From assembly GCA_016718805.1 (NCBI GenBank), contig JADKCP010000011.1:1-64000 (forward strand): 64,000 nucleotides of DNA. Direction: 5' to 3'. The DNA comes from Bacteroidota bacterium. GTDB taxonomy: Bacteria > Bacteroidota > Bacteroidia > UBA4408. Shown in pieces: positions 18,647 to 26,861 of the stretch. Each line of letters starts with the position of its first letter. Position 1 is the first letter of the stretch. A program made the position numbers and the translations under genes. The notes under the pieces are model-generated. The model did not search any database. It was given only the letters and a program-made list of their open reading frames with translations, and was not told where the DNA came from.

Positions 18647-20083
18647 GTGATTGATAAATTACATATACGCAGTTTATACTTATATAGCATCCTGTTTATT
18701 GTTGCTTCAGCGGTATGTATTGTAAAGGAGCAATATTGGTTCTTAGCTTTACCAATTGCTGCTAGTCTTGTGTTGCTTTATATATATGCATTAGACAAAC
18801 TAATGCTTTTTATTTTGTTTGCTACACCACTGGCTGTAGAATATAAAAATCCTGATTTCCAAATTGCCTTTAGTATGCCAACGGAGCCTTTGATGTTTGG
18901 TATATTATTATTATTCATAATTCGTTTATTGTACGAAGGTAAAATCGAAAAGAAAATACTCCGTCATCCTGTAAGCATTGCCTTACTTGCATCCTTAGTA
19001 TGGACTTCAATTACTTGTTTAGCTTCATCTATGCCGCTTGTTTCATTTAAATTTTTATTAGCCCGACTATGGTTTGTATGTACCTTTTATTTTTTAGGAA
19101 TTCAACTTTTTAAAAATATTGACAACATAAAAAAATTAATCTGGCTTTCAGTAATTCCTATGACAGCGGTTATTATATATACCGTAGTTTTACACAGCCA
19201 GCATGGTTTTGACGAAGATTCGGCGCATTGGGTAATGTGGCCATTTTATGCCGATCATACTGTGTACGGAGCATTATTAGCATTATTTATACCGGTTGTA
19301 ATAGGTTTAAGTACCACCATTAAAACCAATCCTTTTGCAAAAGTTATTGCTTGGATTATACTCTTTGTATTTTTAGTTGGATTGGTTTTTTCTTATACAC
19401 GTGCTGCCTGGGTTAGTTTAGCAGCAGCAACAGGCGTTTATGTGTTAATTTTATTGCGAATTAAATTTTTAACTTTTTTACTTTCAGCAGTTACCTTGAT
19501 AGTTTTGTTTTTAACTTTTCAAGAGCAAATTTTTATGAAGCTCGAAAAAAACCGTCAAGACTCTTCGAACAATTTAACTGAACATGTGCAATCAATTTCC
19601 AACATTTCGTCGGATGCCTCAAACCTTGAAAGGGTAAACCGCTGGAGTTGTGCCATACGCATGTTTAAAGAACGACCTATTTTGGGATTTGGCCCCGGTA
19701 CATACATGTTTAAATATGCACCTTACCAGTTTTCGTATGAAAAAACCATCATTAGTACCAACAATGGTGATAATGGAAATGCTCACAGCGAGTATATTGG
19801 CCCATTAGCCGAACAAGGAATTTTAGGATTAATCTTTGTTTTGGTTTTATTTACTACAATTATTATAACCGGCTTGCGGGTTTATAATCGTGTAGAAAAC
19901 AAAGAAGCGAGAGTATATTCGCTTGTATTTTTATTAGGTTTAATAACCTATTTTGTGCATGGAATACTCAACAATTTTTTAGATCAGGACAAAGCTTCTG
20001 TACCATTTTGGGCTTTTGTAGCTGCCATAGTTGCCATCGATATTTACCAAACAAAAAAATTAGATAAAACGGCAACTCAATAA
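18647..20083 (+). CDS. O-antigen ligase/polymerase-like membrane protein
   Basis: 478 residues with about 11 hydrophobic segments and the Wzy_C/O-antigen ligase region: SYTRAAWVSLAAATGVYVL, a periplasmic loop with RVNRWSCAIRMFKERPILGF and GPGTY, and HSEYIGPLAEQGILGL. These proteins polymerise repeat units or transfer glycan to lipid A core; the sequence does not say which. The start is taken as GTG 18647, 10 bases after the second Wzz-like gene. The end overlaps the convergent phosphatase gene by 24 bases. Confidence 0.75.
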   Translation: MIDKLHIRSLYLYSILFIVASAVCIVKEQYWFLALPIAASLVLLYIYALDKLMLFILFATPLAVEYKNPDFQIAFSMPTEPLMFGILLLFIIRLLYEGKIEKKILRHPVSIALLASLVWTSITCLASSMPLVSFKFLLARLWFVCTFYFLGIQLFKNIDNIKKLIWLSVIPMTAVIIYTVVLHSQHGFDEDSAHWVMWPFYADHTVYGALLALFIPVVIGLSTTIKTNPFAKVIAWIILFVFLVGLVFSYTRAAWVSLAAATGVYVLILLRIKFLTFLLSAVTLIVLFLTFQEQIFMKLEKNRQDSSNNLTEHVQSISNISSDASNLERVNRWSCAIRMFKERPILGFGPGTYMFKYAPYQFSYEKTIISTNNGDNGNAHSEYIGPLAEQGILGLIFVLVLFTTIIITGLRVYNRVENKEARVYSLVFLLGLITYFVHGILNNFLDQDKASVPFWAFVAAIVAIDIYQTKKLDKTATQ

Positions 20084-21298
20084 GGCTATATCGTCGATAT
20101 ACGGCCTGTTTTGTTTAAATTTATTGAGTGAGTTAATCAATTGATTATTTACTTCATACATGGGTAAATTTGATTTACGCATGAGTACATTGGTCATATT
20201 ATCAAAACCAAATTCTTCATCCATATTATTGTTTTGCTCAACTAAACCGTCGGTATAGCAAAGTAATATACTTCCTTCAGCAACGGTGATAATACCTTCT
20301 TTAATGCGAGGAATTTCTTCGAGCATTCCTAATCCTATACATCCTGTTGTAAGCATCATTGGATTGCTTTTTGAAAGCAGGAGAGGAGGGTTATGCCCGG
20401 CATTTATGTATGAAAGTACCTTTGTAACAGTATTGTATTTAGCGACAAAAAGTGTGATGAATTTTTCGCCCATTGCATTTTTAAAAACTAGTTCATTTAG
20501 TTCTAAAATTACCTCTGGCAAAGACGAGTTGTGTCTAAACAAGGCTCTTAAATTAGCTTGAAAATTTGCCATTAAAAGTGCTGCTGATACTCCTTTACCG
20601 GAAACATCCGCCATGCAAAAAACTACTTCATTTTTGTTGAGTCGAATAAAATCGTAATAATCGCCTCCTACTTGCTGATGTGGTTGATAGTAGGCTGCAA
20701 TCTCCAATTTATCGTCGTTGGGCAAAGAGCTTGGAAATAACATAGATTGCATTTCCGAAGCCATTTTCATTTCTTTTTTTTCACCTTCCTGACGAATATT
20801 TTCAAGCGTTAACTTTTGATTTTCGATGGCAACTAAAATAATGTTGGTGAGCGTTTGGATAAAGGGTAAGTGCTTAATTGTTGGGCTCATTTCCAGTTTA
20901 TCCTCGTCCAAATCACCAATCAATAAATAAGCAATGGCCTTTGCATTATGAAATACCGGGATTACCACATCAAAACTATCTGAATTTCCGAAGACATTTA
21001 TTTCGGTAATTTCTTTAAACTTTAATATGTTCTCATCAAATTGAATATCGTCTTCAACGACTTGTTCCATGCCCTTTTTCAATACGCAAATCCAATCGGA
21101 AGCATGAATAAAAAGCGCCAACTTTCCAATTTTAAGGTCGTTGACTAGTATATGTTCATAAATGGTAAATAATTCCTGTGTACCTACATTGCTGTTAATC
21201 GCTTTGGTAATTTCGAGTAGCGATTTAAGCTTGAGGTTATTCATTTTTCTGCGAGAAAGCACCCCTTCACCTCGTTCTTTACCTTCTTCTTTCTTCAT
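20060..21298 (-). CDS. PP2C-type (SpoIIE/RsbU-like) phosphatase with GAF-like domain
   Basis: 412 residues. The N-terminal part (30-190) resembles a GAF-type sensor. A coiled segment (ENQKLTLENIRQEGEKKEMK) joins it to a SpoIIE domain (about 205-412) with the metal-binding pattern: QQVGGDYYDF, FCMADVSGKGVSAALLMA, INAGHNPPLLL, CYTDGLVEQ and PYIDDIALL. Such phosphatases dephosphorylate an STAS anti-anti-sigma protein in partner-switching pathways. No STAS or anti-sigma kinase gene is nearby, so the target is unknown. Convergent with the ligase-like gene. Confidence 0.8.
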   Translation of the reverse strand: MKKEEGKERGEGVLSRRKMNNLKLKSLLEITKAINSNVGTQELFTIYEHILVNDLKIGKLALFIHASDWICVLKKGMEQVVEDDIQFDENILKFKEITEINVFGNSDSFDVVIPVFHNAKAIAYLLIGDLDEDKLEMSPTIKHLPFIQTLTNIILVAIENQKLTLENIRQEGEKKEMKMASEMQSMLFPSSLPNDDKLEIAAYYQPHQQVGGDYYDFIRLNKNEVVFCMADVSGKGVSAALLMANFQANLRALFRHNSSLPEVILELNELVFKNAMGEKFITLFVAKYNTVTKVLSYINAGHNPPLLLSKSNPMMLTTGCIGLGMLEEIPRIKEGIITVAEGSILLCYTDGLVEQNNNMDEEFGFDNMTNVLMRKSNLPMYEVNNQLINSLNKFKQNRPYIDDIALLSCRFI

Positions 21299-21325
21299 AC
21301 AAATACTTCATGAGTGGGTTTACAC

Positions 21326-22258
21326 TTATTGATTTTCGTTTTCAAATAATTCATTTATGCGTTTCAAGTATGCAATTTCTTTCATCTTGTTTCTGGCATC
21401 CTGCACAGGTGAGCCAAAATAGGTTTTATTTCCTTCAATGCTTTTTCCAACACCTGATTGACCAAGTACTACAGCGCCTTTGCCAATGGTTAAATCTTTT
21501 TGTACTCCAACTTGTCCCCACAAAGTAACATCATCTTCAATTACTACAACTCCTGCAACGCCAACTTGAGCAGCCATTAAGCAATTTTTTCCTACCACGG
21601 TGTCATGACCAATATGTATCTGATTATCGAGTTTGCTTCCTTTTCCAATTCGTGTATCACCTGAAACACCTTTATCAATGGTGCAAAGTGCGCCAATTTC
21701 AACATCGTCTTCAATTACAACACGTCCACAAGAATACATTTTATCGAAACCGCTAGGACGCTTTTTAAAGTAGAATGCATCTGCGCCAAGCACTGTACCA
21801 GCATGAATTACCACATTGTCACCAATTACTGTATGATCGTAAATACTCACGTTGGAATGTATTAAACAGTTTTTCCCAATTTGAACTTCTTCTCCAACAA
21901 ACACACCCGGTTGTAGTATAGTACCGGCGCCTATTTTTGCAGTATTGCTAATGGCCATACTCGCGGCTGTAAAAGTTCGGAAATGCTTACATAGGTAAAC
22001 ATAATCGCTAAACGGATCGTCCGATAAGATAATAGATTTACCTTCCGGACATTCAACTTCTTTATTAATAAGTATGGTTGTTGCTTTTGATTGAAGCGCT
22101 TTATCATAATATTTAGGATGATCAACAAAGGTTAAATCACCTTTTTCAACCATGTGAATTTCATTGATTCCGGTTATTTTAAATTCGGCAGAACCAATGT
22201 ATTTTGCATTGATTAATTGTGCTATTTGCTGTAAGGTTTGTGATGGAGCTAATTGCAT
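21326..22258 (-). CDS. lpxD: LpxD-like N-acyltransferase
   Basis: UDP-3-O-acylglucosamine N-acyltransferase family, lipid A synthesis. 310 residues: an N-terminal uridine-binding domain (1-100, KGDLTFVDHPKYYDKALQS) and a left-handed beta-helix of hexapeptide repeats (ILQPGVFVGEEVQIGKNCLI) with the catalytic-type His in NQIHIGHDTVVGKNC. It is slightly shorter than typical LpxD (about 340), and Bacteroidota often carry such a second LpxD-like gene downstream of efp, so this may be the paralogue. A terminator between efp and this gene implies its own promoter. Confidence 0.75.
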   Translation of the reverse strand: MQLAPSQTLQQIAQLINAKYIGSAEFKITGINEIHMVEKGDLTFVDHPKYYDKALQSKATTILINKEVECPEGKSIILSDDPFSDYVYLCKHFRTFTAASMAISNTAKIGAGTILQPGVFVGEEVQIGKNCLIHSNVSIYDHTVIGDNVVIHAGTVLGADAFYFKKRPSGFDKMYSCGRVVIEDDVEIGALCTIDKGVSGDTRIGKGSKLDNQIHIGHDTVVGKNCLMAAQVGVAGVVVIEDDVTLWGQVGVQKDLTIGKGAVVLGQSGVGKSIEGNKTYFGSPVQDARNKMKEIAYLKRINELFENENQ

Positions 22259-22302
22259 GAGTTACGTAAATTTTGGAACTCTAAAGTTACTATTTATATA
22301 TT

Positions 22303-22335
22303 AAAAAAGGCTAACTCCAACTTGGAATTAGCCTT
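22303..22335 (-). terminator. Intrinsic terminator after efp
   Basis: Read on the minus strand, AAGGCTAATTCCAA, one-base loop, TTGGAGTTAGCCTT (one G-U pair), then six T. Starts 20 bases past the efp stop. Confidence 0.8.
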
Positions 22336-22354
22336 ATCTTTCATTTGTATTTTT

Positions 22355-22915
22355 TTATTTAACACGCTCGCTGTAGCTAAAGGTGCGAGTATCGATTTTA
22401 ATTTTATCGCCTTCATTACAAAATAAAGGAACATTAATAATAGCACCGGTTTCAACAGTAGCTTGTTTTAATGTGTTTGTTGCTGTATCACCTTTTAAGC
22501 CCGGTTCAGTGTAGGTAATCACCAATTCAACAAATGTTGGAGGTTCGGCAGCAATAGGCAATTCGTTTTCAAATGCCACCTTTACTTCCATTCCTTCTTT
22601 CATAAAATTTAAACCTTGGCCAAATAAATTGGATGGAATTTCCAATTGCTCAAAAGTAGCATTGTCCATGCAAACTATATTATCGCCCTCTGCATAAATG
22701 TATTGCAACATGCGGTACTCAACACGAGCTAATTCAACTTCTTCACCCGAACGAAAACGATACTCAACCGATTTTCCGGATTTAAAGTTTTTCATTTTAG
22801 CCTGATAAAATGCTCTTAAGTTTCCCGGTGTGCGATGCTGGTATTCTGTAATTAAACACAATTCATTGTTGAAACGAATAAATGACCCTACACCAATATC
22901 TGAAGTTGTTGCCAT
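22355..22915 (-). CDS. efp: Elongation factor P
   Basis: Relieves ribosomes stalled at polyproline. 186 residues, three beta-barrel domains: SDIGVGSFIRFNNELCLITE at the start, SGEEVELARVEYR in domain II, and the C-terminal signature around GLKGDTATNTLKQATVETGA. The domain I loop reads HRTPGNLRAF. The residue aligned with the lysine or arginine modified in other bacteria is Asn, so beta-lysylation (EpmA/B) or rhamnosylation (EarP) at that site is excluded. A strong promoter sits upstream and a terminator downstream, so it is probably monocistronic. Confidence 0.93.
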   Translation of the reverse strand: MATTSDIGVGSFIRFNNELCLITEYQHRTPGNLRAFYQAKMKNFKSGKSVEYRFRSGEEVELARVEYRMLQYIYAEGDNIVCMDNATFEQLEIPSNLFGQGLNFMKEGMEVKVAFENELPIAAEPPTFVELVITYTEPGLKGDTATNTLKQATVETGAIINVPLFCNEGDKIKIDTRTFSYSERVK

Positions 22916-22941
22916 AACTATAATTTTAATTTTTTGGATTG

Positions 22942-22972
22942 CAAATGTAAGCTAAATGTGTGAATGTGCAAA
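22942..22972 (-). promoter_or_regulatory. Promoter of efp
   Basis: On the minus strand, TTTG (22972-22969), exactly 19 bases, then TACATTTG (22949-22942): a full Bacteroidota promoter match, 26 bases before the efp ATG. Confidence 0.75.
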
Positions 22973-23010
22973 TGCAATTCAATTGCAAAAACGCGAATGT
23001 TGGGGTGTTT

Positions 23011-23679
23011 TTATTCCTTAAAACCAAGTAACACATAATTACTATCGAGCAGCTGATAAGTCTTGTTATTGCTGAAATGTTGGCTGAATACTTGTTTTAA
23101 TTGGGTATACTGATTTCTCTGATTGGAACTATCTACAACAAAGTTAAAATACACCAATCCAAGAGGACTGAGGCAATTTTTTATGGCTTCAATAAAAGAT
23201 GCTGTACGAAACTTATCCGGAACTTTTATTTCATTAAAAACATCCACTACAATTAAATCATATTTATTTTTTGTAATATGAATATATTCTTGAGCGTCTT
23301 GTTCAAAAATTTCGCAATTATCTATACTAGCTAATTTAAAATACTGATGTGCTAACTTTATAACCTCTGAATCAATTTCAACACCGGTAATGTGGCAATT
23401 CATTTTTAATTCATGGCGTAAAATATGTGCAATGCTGCCAGTGCCGAACCCAAGAATTAAGGCTGATTTAATATTTTTCTTAGAAAGCTCAGTTCGTGAA
23501 AATACCTTTTGAAAAACCTTGTGTAAATTACCAAAAGAGTAATTTGCTTTTCCCGAATTCAATTCTAATTTTCCAAAGTTTAATACAATTTTTAACTCAC
23601 TGTTGAACTTCGATGAAGTGCGAAAAACTTCACGTTCGATGATAAAACTGGAGATATAAAAAAGTGCATTTTTAACCAT
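23011..23679 (-). CDS. Spermidine-synthase-like methyltransferase fold protein
   Basis: 222 residues with a Rossmann SAM-binding core: ALILGFGTGSIAHIL (motif I), GVEIDSEVIKLAHQYF, IFEQDAQEYI and YDLIVVDVFNE. This resembles the SpeE-like methyltransferases found as stand-alone proteins. The N-terminus lacks the full spermidine synthase tetramerisation domain, so polyamine synthesis is doubtful. It follows the rhodanese-thioredoxin lipoprotein by 38 bases on the same strand and may be the last gene of the persulfide transcript, but no functional link is evident. Substrate unknown. Confidence 0.6.
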   Translation of the reverse strand: MVKNALFYISSFIIEREVFRTSSKFNSELKIVLNFGKLELNSGKANYSFGNLHKVFQKVFSRTELSKKNIKSALILGFGTGSIAHILRHELKMNCHITGVEIDSEVIKLAHQYFKLASIDNCEIFEQDAQEYIHITKNKYDLIVVDVFNEIKVPDKFRTASFIEAIKNCLSPLGLVYFNFVVDSSNQRNQYTQLKQVFSQHFSNNKTYQLLDSNYVLLGFKE

Positions 23680-23717
23680 GAAACCAAAATGAATAGTGCA
23701 AGATAGTAAACGTGCAA

Positions 23718-24440
23718 CTATTCAACAGCTTGCAATTGTGTTACTACTGAGTTTTTGTCAATAAAACCTATATTTTTCCAAACTTGGCTATTGTTCTTAT
23801 ACAGTAATAATACTGGAAGCGCATCAATTTGAAGTGATTTACAAAGTGCAGCATTTTCATCCGCATTTATTCGAACTACCTTTATTTTTCCAGCATATTC
23901 CTGGGTTAACTCATCAAGATAGGGTTTCATTTTTTTACAAGGAACACACCAATCGGCATAAAAATCAACTAATACAGGAGTAGTAGATGTTACTAGGGAA
24001 GCAAATTGTTCACTTGACATTCCGGTTTTTTCAGAATTTCCTTCAGCAACTTCCAATTCCAAATTCTGGCTACGCCATTTCATAATGCCACCCTCCATTT
24101 CATATACTTGTTTAAATCCGATAGAGCGCATTTTTTCTGCAGCTGACGAACTTCTACCACCACTCAAACAATACACAAATACTACTTGATTCTTATCAAA
24201 ACCTGCAATTTTAGAATCAAAGTCATCAGCATTCCAATCAATATTTTTAGCACCTTTTAAGTGACCATTTTCAAACTCTTCTGGAGTTCGAACATCGAGT
24301 ATTGGTGCTTCGGGCAATTCTTTTATTTTTTTTGAAAAGTCAACAACAGAAAGAGAAGTAGTGCTGTTTTGGGAGTGCGATCCCGTGCAACTGTATGCTA
24401 GTATTATCAGTAAAAAAGTAAGTGATTTAATTAATTTCAT
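23718..24440 (-). CDS. Rhodanese-thioredoxin fusion lipoprotein
   Basis: 240 residues. The N-terminus (MKLIKSLTFLLIILAYSC) is a lipoprotein signal, placing it in the cell envelope. Rhodanese domain (about 30-130): PILDVRTPEEFENGHLKGA and active-site CLSGGRSSSA with the sulfur-carrying Cys. Thioredoxin domain (about 135-240): VDFYADWCVPCKKMKP with a WCVPC redox pair and ALPVLLLY. The fusion suggests sulfane sulfur bound on the rhodanese cysteine is released by the neighbouring dithiol. It is downstream in the P3 transcript with the cytoplasmic rhodanese, OsmC and thioredoxin genes. Confidence 0.8.
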   Translation of the reverse strand: MKLIKSLTFLLIILAYSCTGSHSQNSTTSLSVVDFSKKIKELPEAPILDVRTPEEFENGHLKGAKNIDWNADDFDSKIAGFDKNQVVFVYCLSGGRSSSAAEKMRSIGFKQVYEMEGGIMKWRSQNLELEVAEGNSEKTGMSSEQFASLVTSTTPVLVDFYADWCVPCKKMKPYLDELTQEYAGKIKVVRINADENAALCKSLQIDALPVLLLYKNNSQVWKNIGFIDKNSVVTQLQAVE

Positions 24441-24452
24441 TACAAAATTGGT

Positions 24453-24851
24453 TTATTGATTATTAAGTGAGTTCCTGGATATAATTTTAGTTTTATCAAA
24501 CTTGATAAAAAAATTAAGCCATAGTAATCTTGAAATACGAAAAGTAAGCGGCATAAATAGAACAATGGAAATTATTACAAAAGCAAGAAAATTAATGGTT
24601 TCAGAATGTATATAAAACGAATCTAAACCCCAGCATATTACAAACCATCCAACCATTAATGCATAGCTTACATACATAGCACCGTAATAGGCTCCGGGTT
24701 CTTTTTCAAATTTCTCGCCGCAATTGGAACAAGCTGTATTCATGTGCGATAATTTATTCAAATTATACGGATTTTTTTCAATAAATACAGCTGTTTGGTG
24801 ACACCTTGGACATTTATTCCACAAGGTTGAATAAAGGATATTTTTAAGCAT
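24453..24851 (-). CDS. DUF983 membrane protein
   Basis: 132 residues. Two CxxC pairs near the N-terminus (KCPRCHQTA, ACSNCGEKF) look like a zinc ribbon, followed by PGAYYGAMYVSYALMVG and two hydrophobic helices, as in DUF983. Function not established. It overlaps the thioredoxin gene by 8 bases, so the two are translationally coupled. Its place in this operon suggests a thiol- or sulfur-related job, by context only. Confidence 0.7.
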   Translation of the reverse strand: MLKNILYSTLWNKCPRCHQTAVFIEKNPYNLNKLSHMNTACSNCGEKFEKEPGAYYGAMYVSYALMVGWFVICWGLDSFYIHSETINFLAFVIISIVLFMPLTFRISRLLWLNFFIKFDKTKIISRNSLNNQ

Positions 24852-25152
24852 TTACGATAAATTTTGCCAATGTTGAATTAAGTTGCTGAGAAGATACTAC
24901 TCCCGATTGTCGCCATTTTACTTCTCCGGACTTAAAAAGTACTAAGGTAGGTACACCTTGTATATTAAAAGAAGCAGCCAATTGAGGATTTTTATCTACA
25001 TCAATTTTCAAGATTCTTGCTTGATCTTTAACAGTGTTTTTTACCGATTCTAAAATGGGTTTCATTTGTTTACACGGACCACACCATTCTGCATAAAAAT
25101 CAACTAAAGTAGGAACTTCACTATTAATTAAGTCTGAAAATTTTGTTGCCAT
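24844..25152 (-). CDS. Thioredoxin
   Basis: 102 residues, one thioredoxin domain without signal peptide: VDFYAEWCGPCKQMKPIL with the canonical WCGPC and the cis-Pro segment GVPTLVLFKSG. Cytoplasmic disulfide/persulfide reductase. It lies 4 bases after the OsmC gene and overlaps the DUF983 gene. In this setting a likely role is to regenerate the rhodaneses or OsmC protein, or to release sulfide from protein persulfides (inference). Confidence 0.9.
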   Translation of the reverse strand: MATKFSDLINSEVPTLVDFYAEWCGPCKQMKPILESVKNTVKDQARILKIDVDKNPQLAASFNIQGVPTLVLFKSGEVKWRQSGVVSSQQLNSTLAKFIVNA

Positions 25153-25156
25153 TTTT

Positions 25157-25585
25157 TTACACTATTGTAGTTTGCAAAGATACTTTTGATTTAATTGAAT
25201 TGGAAATTAAACATGCCGTTTCTGATTTTTGCAAAATTCGTTCAGCACGTTCCTTGTCTTTCTCTGAAACCAGCTTAAGTATTGGTTTTAAGGCTATTTC
25301 AGTAATTGCATATTTTCCTTCAAGCTGCTCAAGTTTACCGGTTGCTGAACATTCGAATGAGGTAAATTCGAGTTTTGAGTTTTCGGCTATTGCCAGAAAT
25401 GTAGTCATATAGCAACTGTTAACACTTGCAGTAAATAAATGTTCGGGTGACCAAATTTTTTCAATTCCTTTTGCAAATGGGGGAGGAGTTGCCACTTCAA
25501 TTTTTTCAGTAAGTTCATTTGAACTTAGTTCTCCCAAGCGATTTTCCTTCCAGGCTAAATCAACTGTATAATAGTGTGCATCCAT
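25157..25585 (-). CDS. OsmC/Ohr family peroxiredoxin
   Basis: 142 residues. OsmC fold with both catalytic cysteines: FTASVNSCYMTTFLA and ETACLISNSIKS. The Glu/Arg pattern resembles the general OsmC rather than the Ohr subgroup. Family members reduce organic hydroperoxides, and some act on hydropersulfides. Lies 58 bases after the single-domain rhodanese and 4 bases before the thioredoxin gene, its probable reductant. Which oxidant it meets cannot be read from sequence. Confidence 0.8.
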   Translation of the reverse strand: MDAHYYTVDLAWKENRLGELSSNELTEKIEVATPPPFAKGIEKIWSPEHLFTASVNSCYMTTFLAIAENSKLEFTSFECSATGKLEQLEGKYAITEIALKPILKLVSEKDKERAERILQKSETACLISNSIKSKVSLQTTIV

Positions 25586-25643
25586 AGTTCTATTAGTTTA
25601 AATAAATGATGATGAATATTTTTAATAAAGAAATTGAAGTCTT

Positions 25644-25961
25644 TTATCGATTGAGCTTATTTTGTAAACTCATCCAACCACCTCCATTATGTACTTCCGA
25701 AAATCCTGCGGAACGTAACATACCTTTTGCTGAAGCACTTCTCATTCCTGAGGCACAGCAAGTAATAATAACTTTATTTTTAGCCAACTTTGAACTACCG
25801 GCTGCTAAATTTTGTAAAGGAATATTCACTGAACCTTTTATGTGCCCACCTTGAAACTCTCCTTTGGTGCGAACATCAAGCACAACGGCTCCATTTGCGA
25901 CTAATGTTTTGTAATCAACTGTCGGTCCAAGTCCCAACATCTTTTTAAGTAACTGTATCAT
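25644..25961 (-). CDS. Single-domain rhodanese (GCCASG type)
   Basis: 105 residues, cytoplasmic. VVLDVRTKGEFQGGHIKGSV starts the rhodanese fold, and the active site is TCCASGMRSASA with tandem cysteines. Cys-Cys rhodaneses of this size accompany persulfide dioxygenases in other bacteria and move sulfane sulfur between carriers. First gene of the P3 transcript (rhodanese, OsmC, thioredoxin, DUF983, rhodanese-thioredoxin), with an operator-like site 56 bases upstream. Confidence 0.85.
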   Translation of the reverse strand: MIQLLKKMLGLGPTVDYKTLVANGAVVLDVRTKGEFQGGHIKGSVNIPLQNLAAGSSKLAKNKVIITCCASGMRSASAKGMLRSAGFSEVHNGGGWMSLQNKLNR

Positions 25962-25986
25962 TCTAGTTTTAGTTTAATTTGAGATG

Positions 25987-26030
25987 CAAAGGTACACCTC
26001 AATTAAGCTATGCACAGCTACTTTTGTTAC
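25987..26030 (-). promoter_or_regulatory. P3 promoter with Crp/Fnr-type operator
   Basis: On the minus strand GTAACAAAAGTAGC (26030-26017) lies before a -7 element TACCTTTG (25994-25987). The operator centre is 29.5 bases upstream of the -7 element, which places it near -41.5, the class II activator position. Same layout at 28236-28279 and 28583-28632. Confidence 0.65.
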
Positions 26031-26050
26031 ACAAGAAAAATAGTTTTAGT

Positions 26051-26251
26051 TTATTTTTTTTCTAAATCCATTCCGCACATGCTGCAGGTATCTGCTTTAT
26101 CACTTGTAACTTCCGGATGCATAGGGCACACGTATAATGCTGCTGTTTGAGTACTATCGCTAGCTGCTGCCTTTTTTTCATTGGCAGTTTGCGAACTGCA
26201 TCCAAACAAAAAAAACGTAGATATGGAAGCTAGTAAAAAAATATTTTTCAT
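26051..26251 (-). CDS. Small lipoprotein with heavy-metal-binding motif
   Basis: 66 residues. Lipoprotein signal MKNIFLLASISTFFLFGC with the lipid-carrying Cys in FGCSS, a short Ala/Ser linker, and the HMBD motif YVCPMHPEVTSDKADTCSMC then GMDL, known from copper/silver efflux proteins. It probably binds a soft metal in the envelope. It lies between two rhodanese genes, consistent with thiol or metal stress, though no metal pump is nearby. Confidence 0.75.
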   Translation of the reverse strand: MKNIFLLASISTFFLFGCSSQTANEKKAAASDSTQTAALYVCPMHPEVTSDKADTCSMCGMDLEKK

Positions 26252-26314
26252 AGCAAGAAAATTAGTTGTGTTAAATAGTTAGAATAGGATTCAAATGTAA
26301 AACTATTTTCGAAT

Positions 26315-26605
26315 TCATTCTACTGTAGTTTTCGACACTAAATAATTTACGTCCAACCATGAACCTGCATTGTAGCATTCAATTTTACTAGCACTTAATA
26401 CCTGCTGCGCAACTCCACTGCGACCACCAGAAGCACAACATAATATAAGCGGCATTTTTAATTGAGAAAGTTCTTCTATTCGATGAGTTATTTCCTGCAA
26501 AGGTATATTGATTGATCCGACAACATGTCCACCGCTAAATTCAGCCGGAGTTCTAACATCTACAATGGTTCCTTGTTTTTGTTTTAATACTTGTTCAAGA
26601 TTCAT
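26315..26605 (-). CDS. Single-domain rhodanese (CCASGGRS type)
   Basis: 96 residues, no signal peptide. GTIVDVRTPAEFSGGHVVGS followed by active site LCCASGGRSGVA with tandem cysteines. It resembles the other cytoplasmic rhodanese of the island (25644-25961), and the pair may have separate donors or acceptors. It sits downstream of the CstB-like gene and DUF6132 gene on the same strand, with no separate operator, so it is probably read from P2. Confidence 0.85.
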   Translation of the reverse strand: MNLEQVLKQKQGTIVDVRTPAEFSGGHVVGSINIPLQEITHRIEELSQLKMPLILCCASGGRSGVAQQVLSASKIECYNAGSWLDVNYLVSKTTVE

Positions 26606-26631
26606 TTTTTATTATTTATGGAGTAAGTTAA

Positions 26632-26820
26632 TTAAGATTTTTCAAACATGGAGAAGAGCAATCCTCCCATTACAGCACCATAGAGTGAACTATTAAATGG
26701 AGATGAAGTTATTGCACAGGAACCGCTTTGGCAGCCTATAAAATAATAATAGGCAAATCCTGATATACTTCCTAAAACGATGCCTATAACTGTTAGTTTG
26801 TGCTTAATAAGGTAATTCAT
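26632..26820 (-). CDS. DUF6132 family small membrane protein
   Basis: 62 residues, two hydrophobic segments: TVIGIVLGSISGFAYYYFIG then CQSGSCAITSSPFNSSLYGA and a second helix. The GCxSGxCxIxSxPxxSxxYG signature is that of DUF6132, a Bacteroidota membrane family. The paired cysteines between the helices could carry sulfur or bind a metal. It lies between the CstB-like and rhodanese genes, which fits the common co-occurrence with rhodaneses. Function unproven. Confidence 0.75.
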   Translation of the reverse strand: MNYLIKHKLTVIGIVLGSISGFAYYYFIGCQSGSCAITSSPFNSSLYGAVMGGLLFSMFEKS

Positions 26821-26861
26821 AGCTTAGTTGTTTAGTATTAGTTTCAATTAGATGGTTTGAG

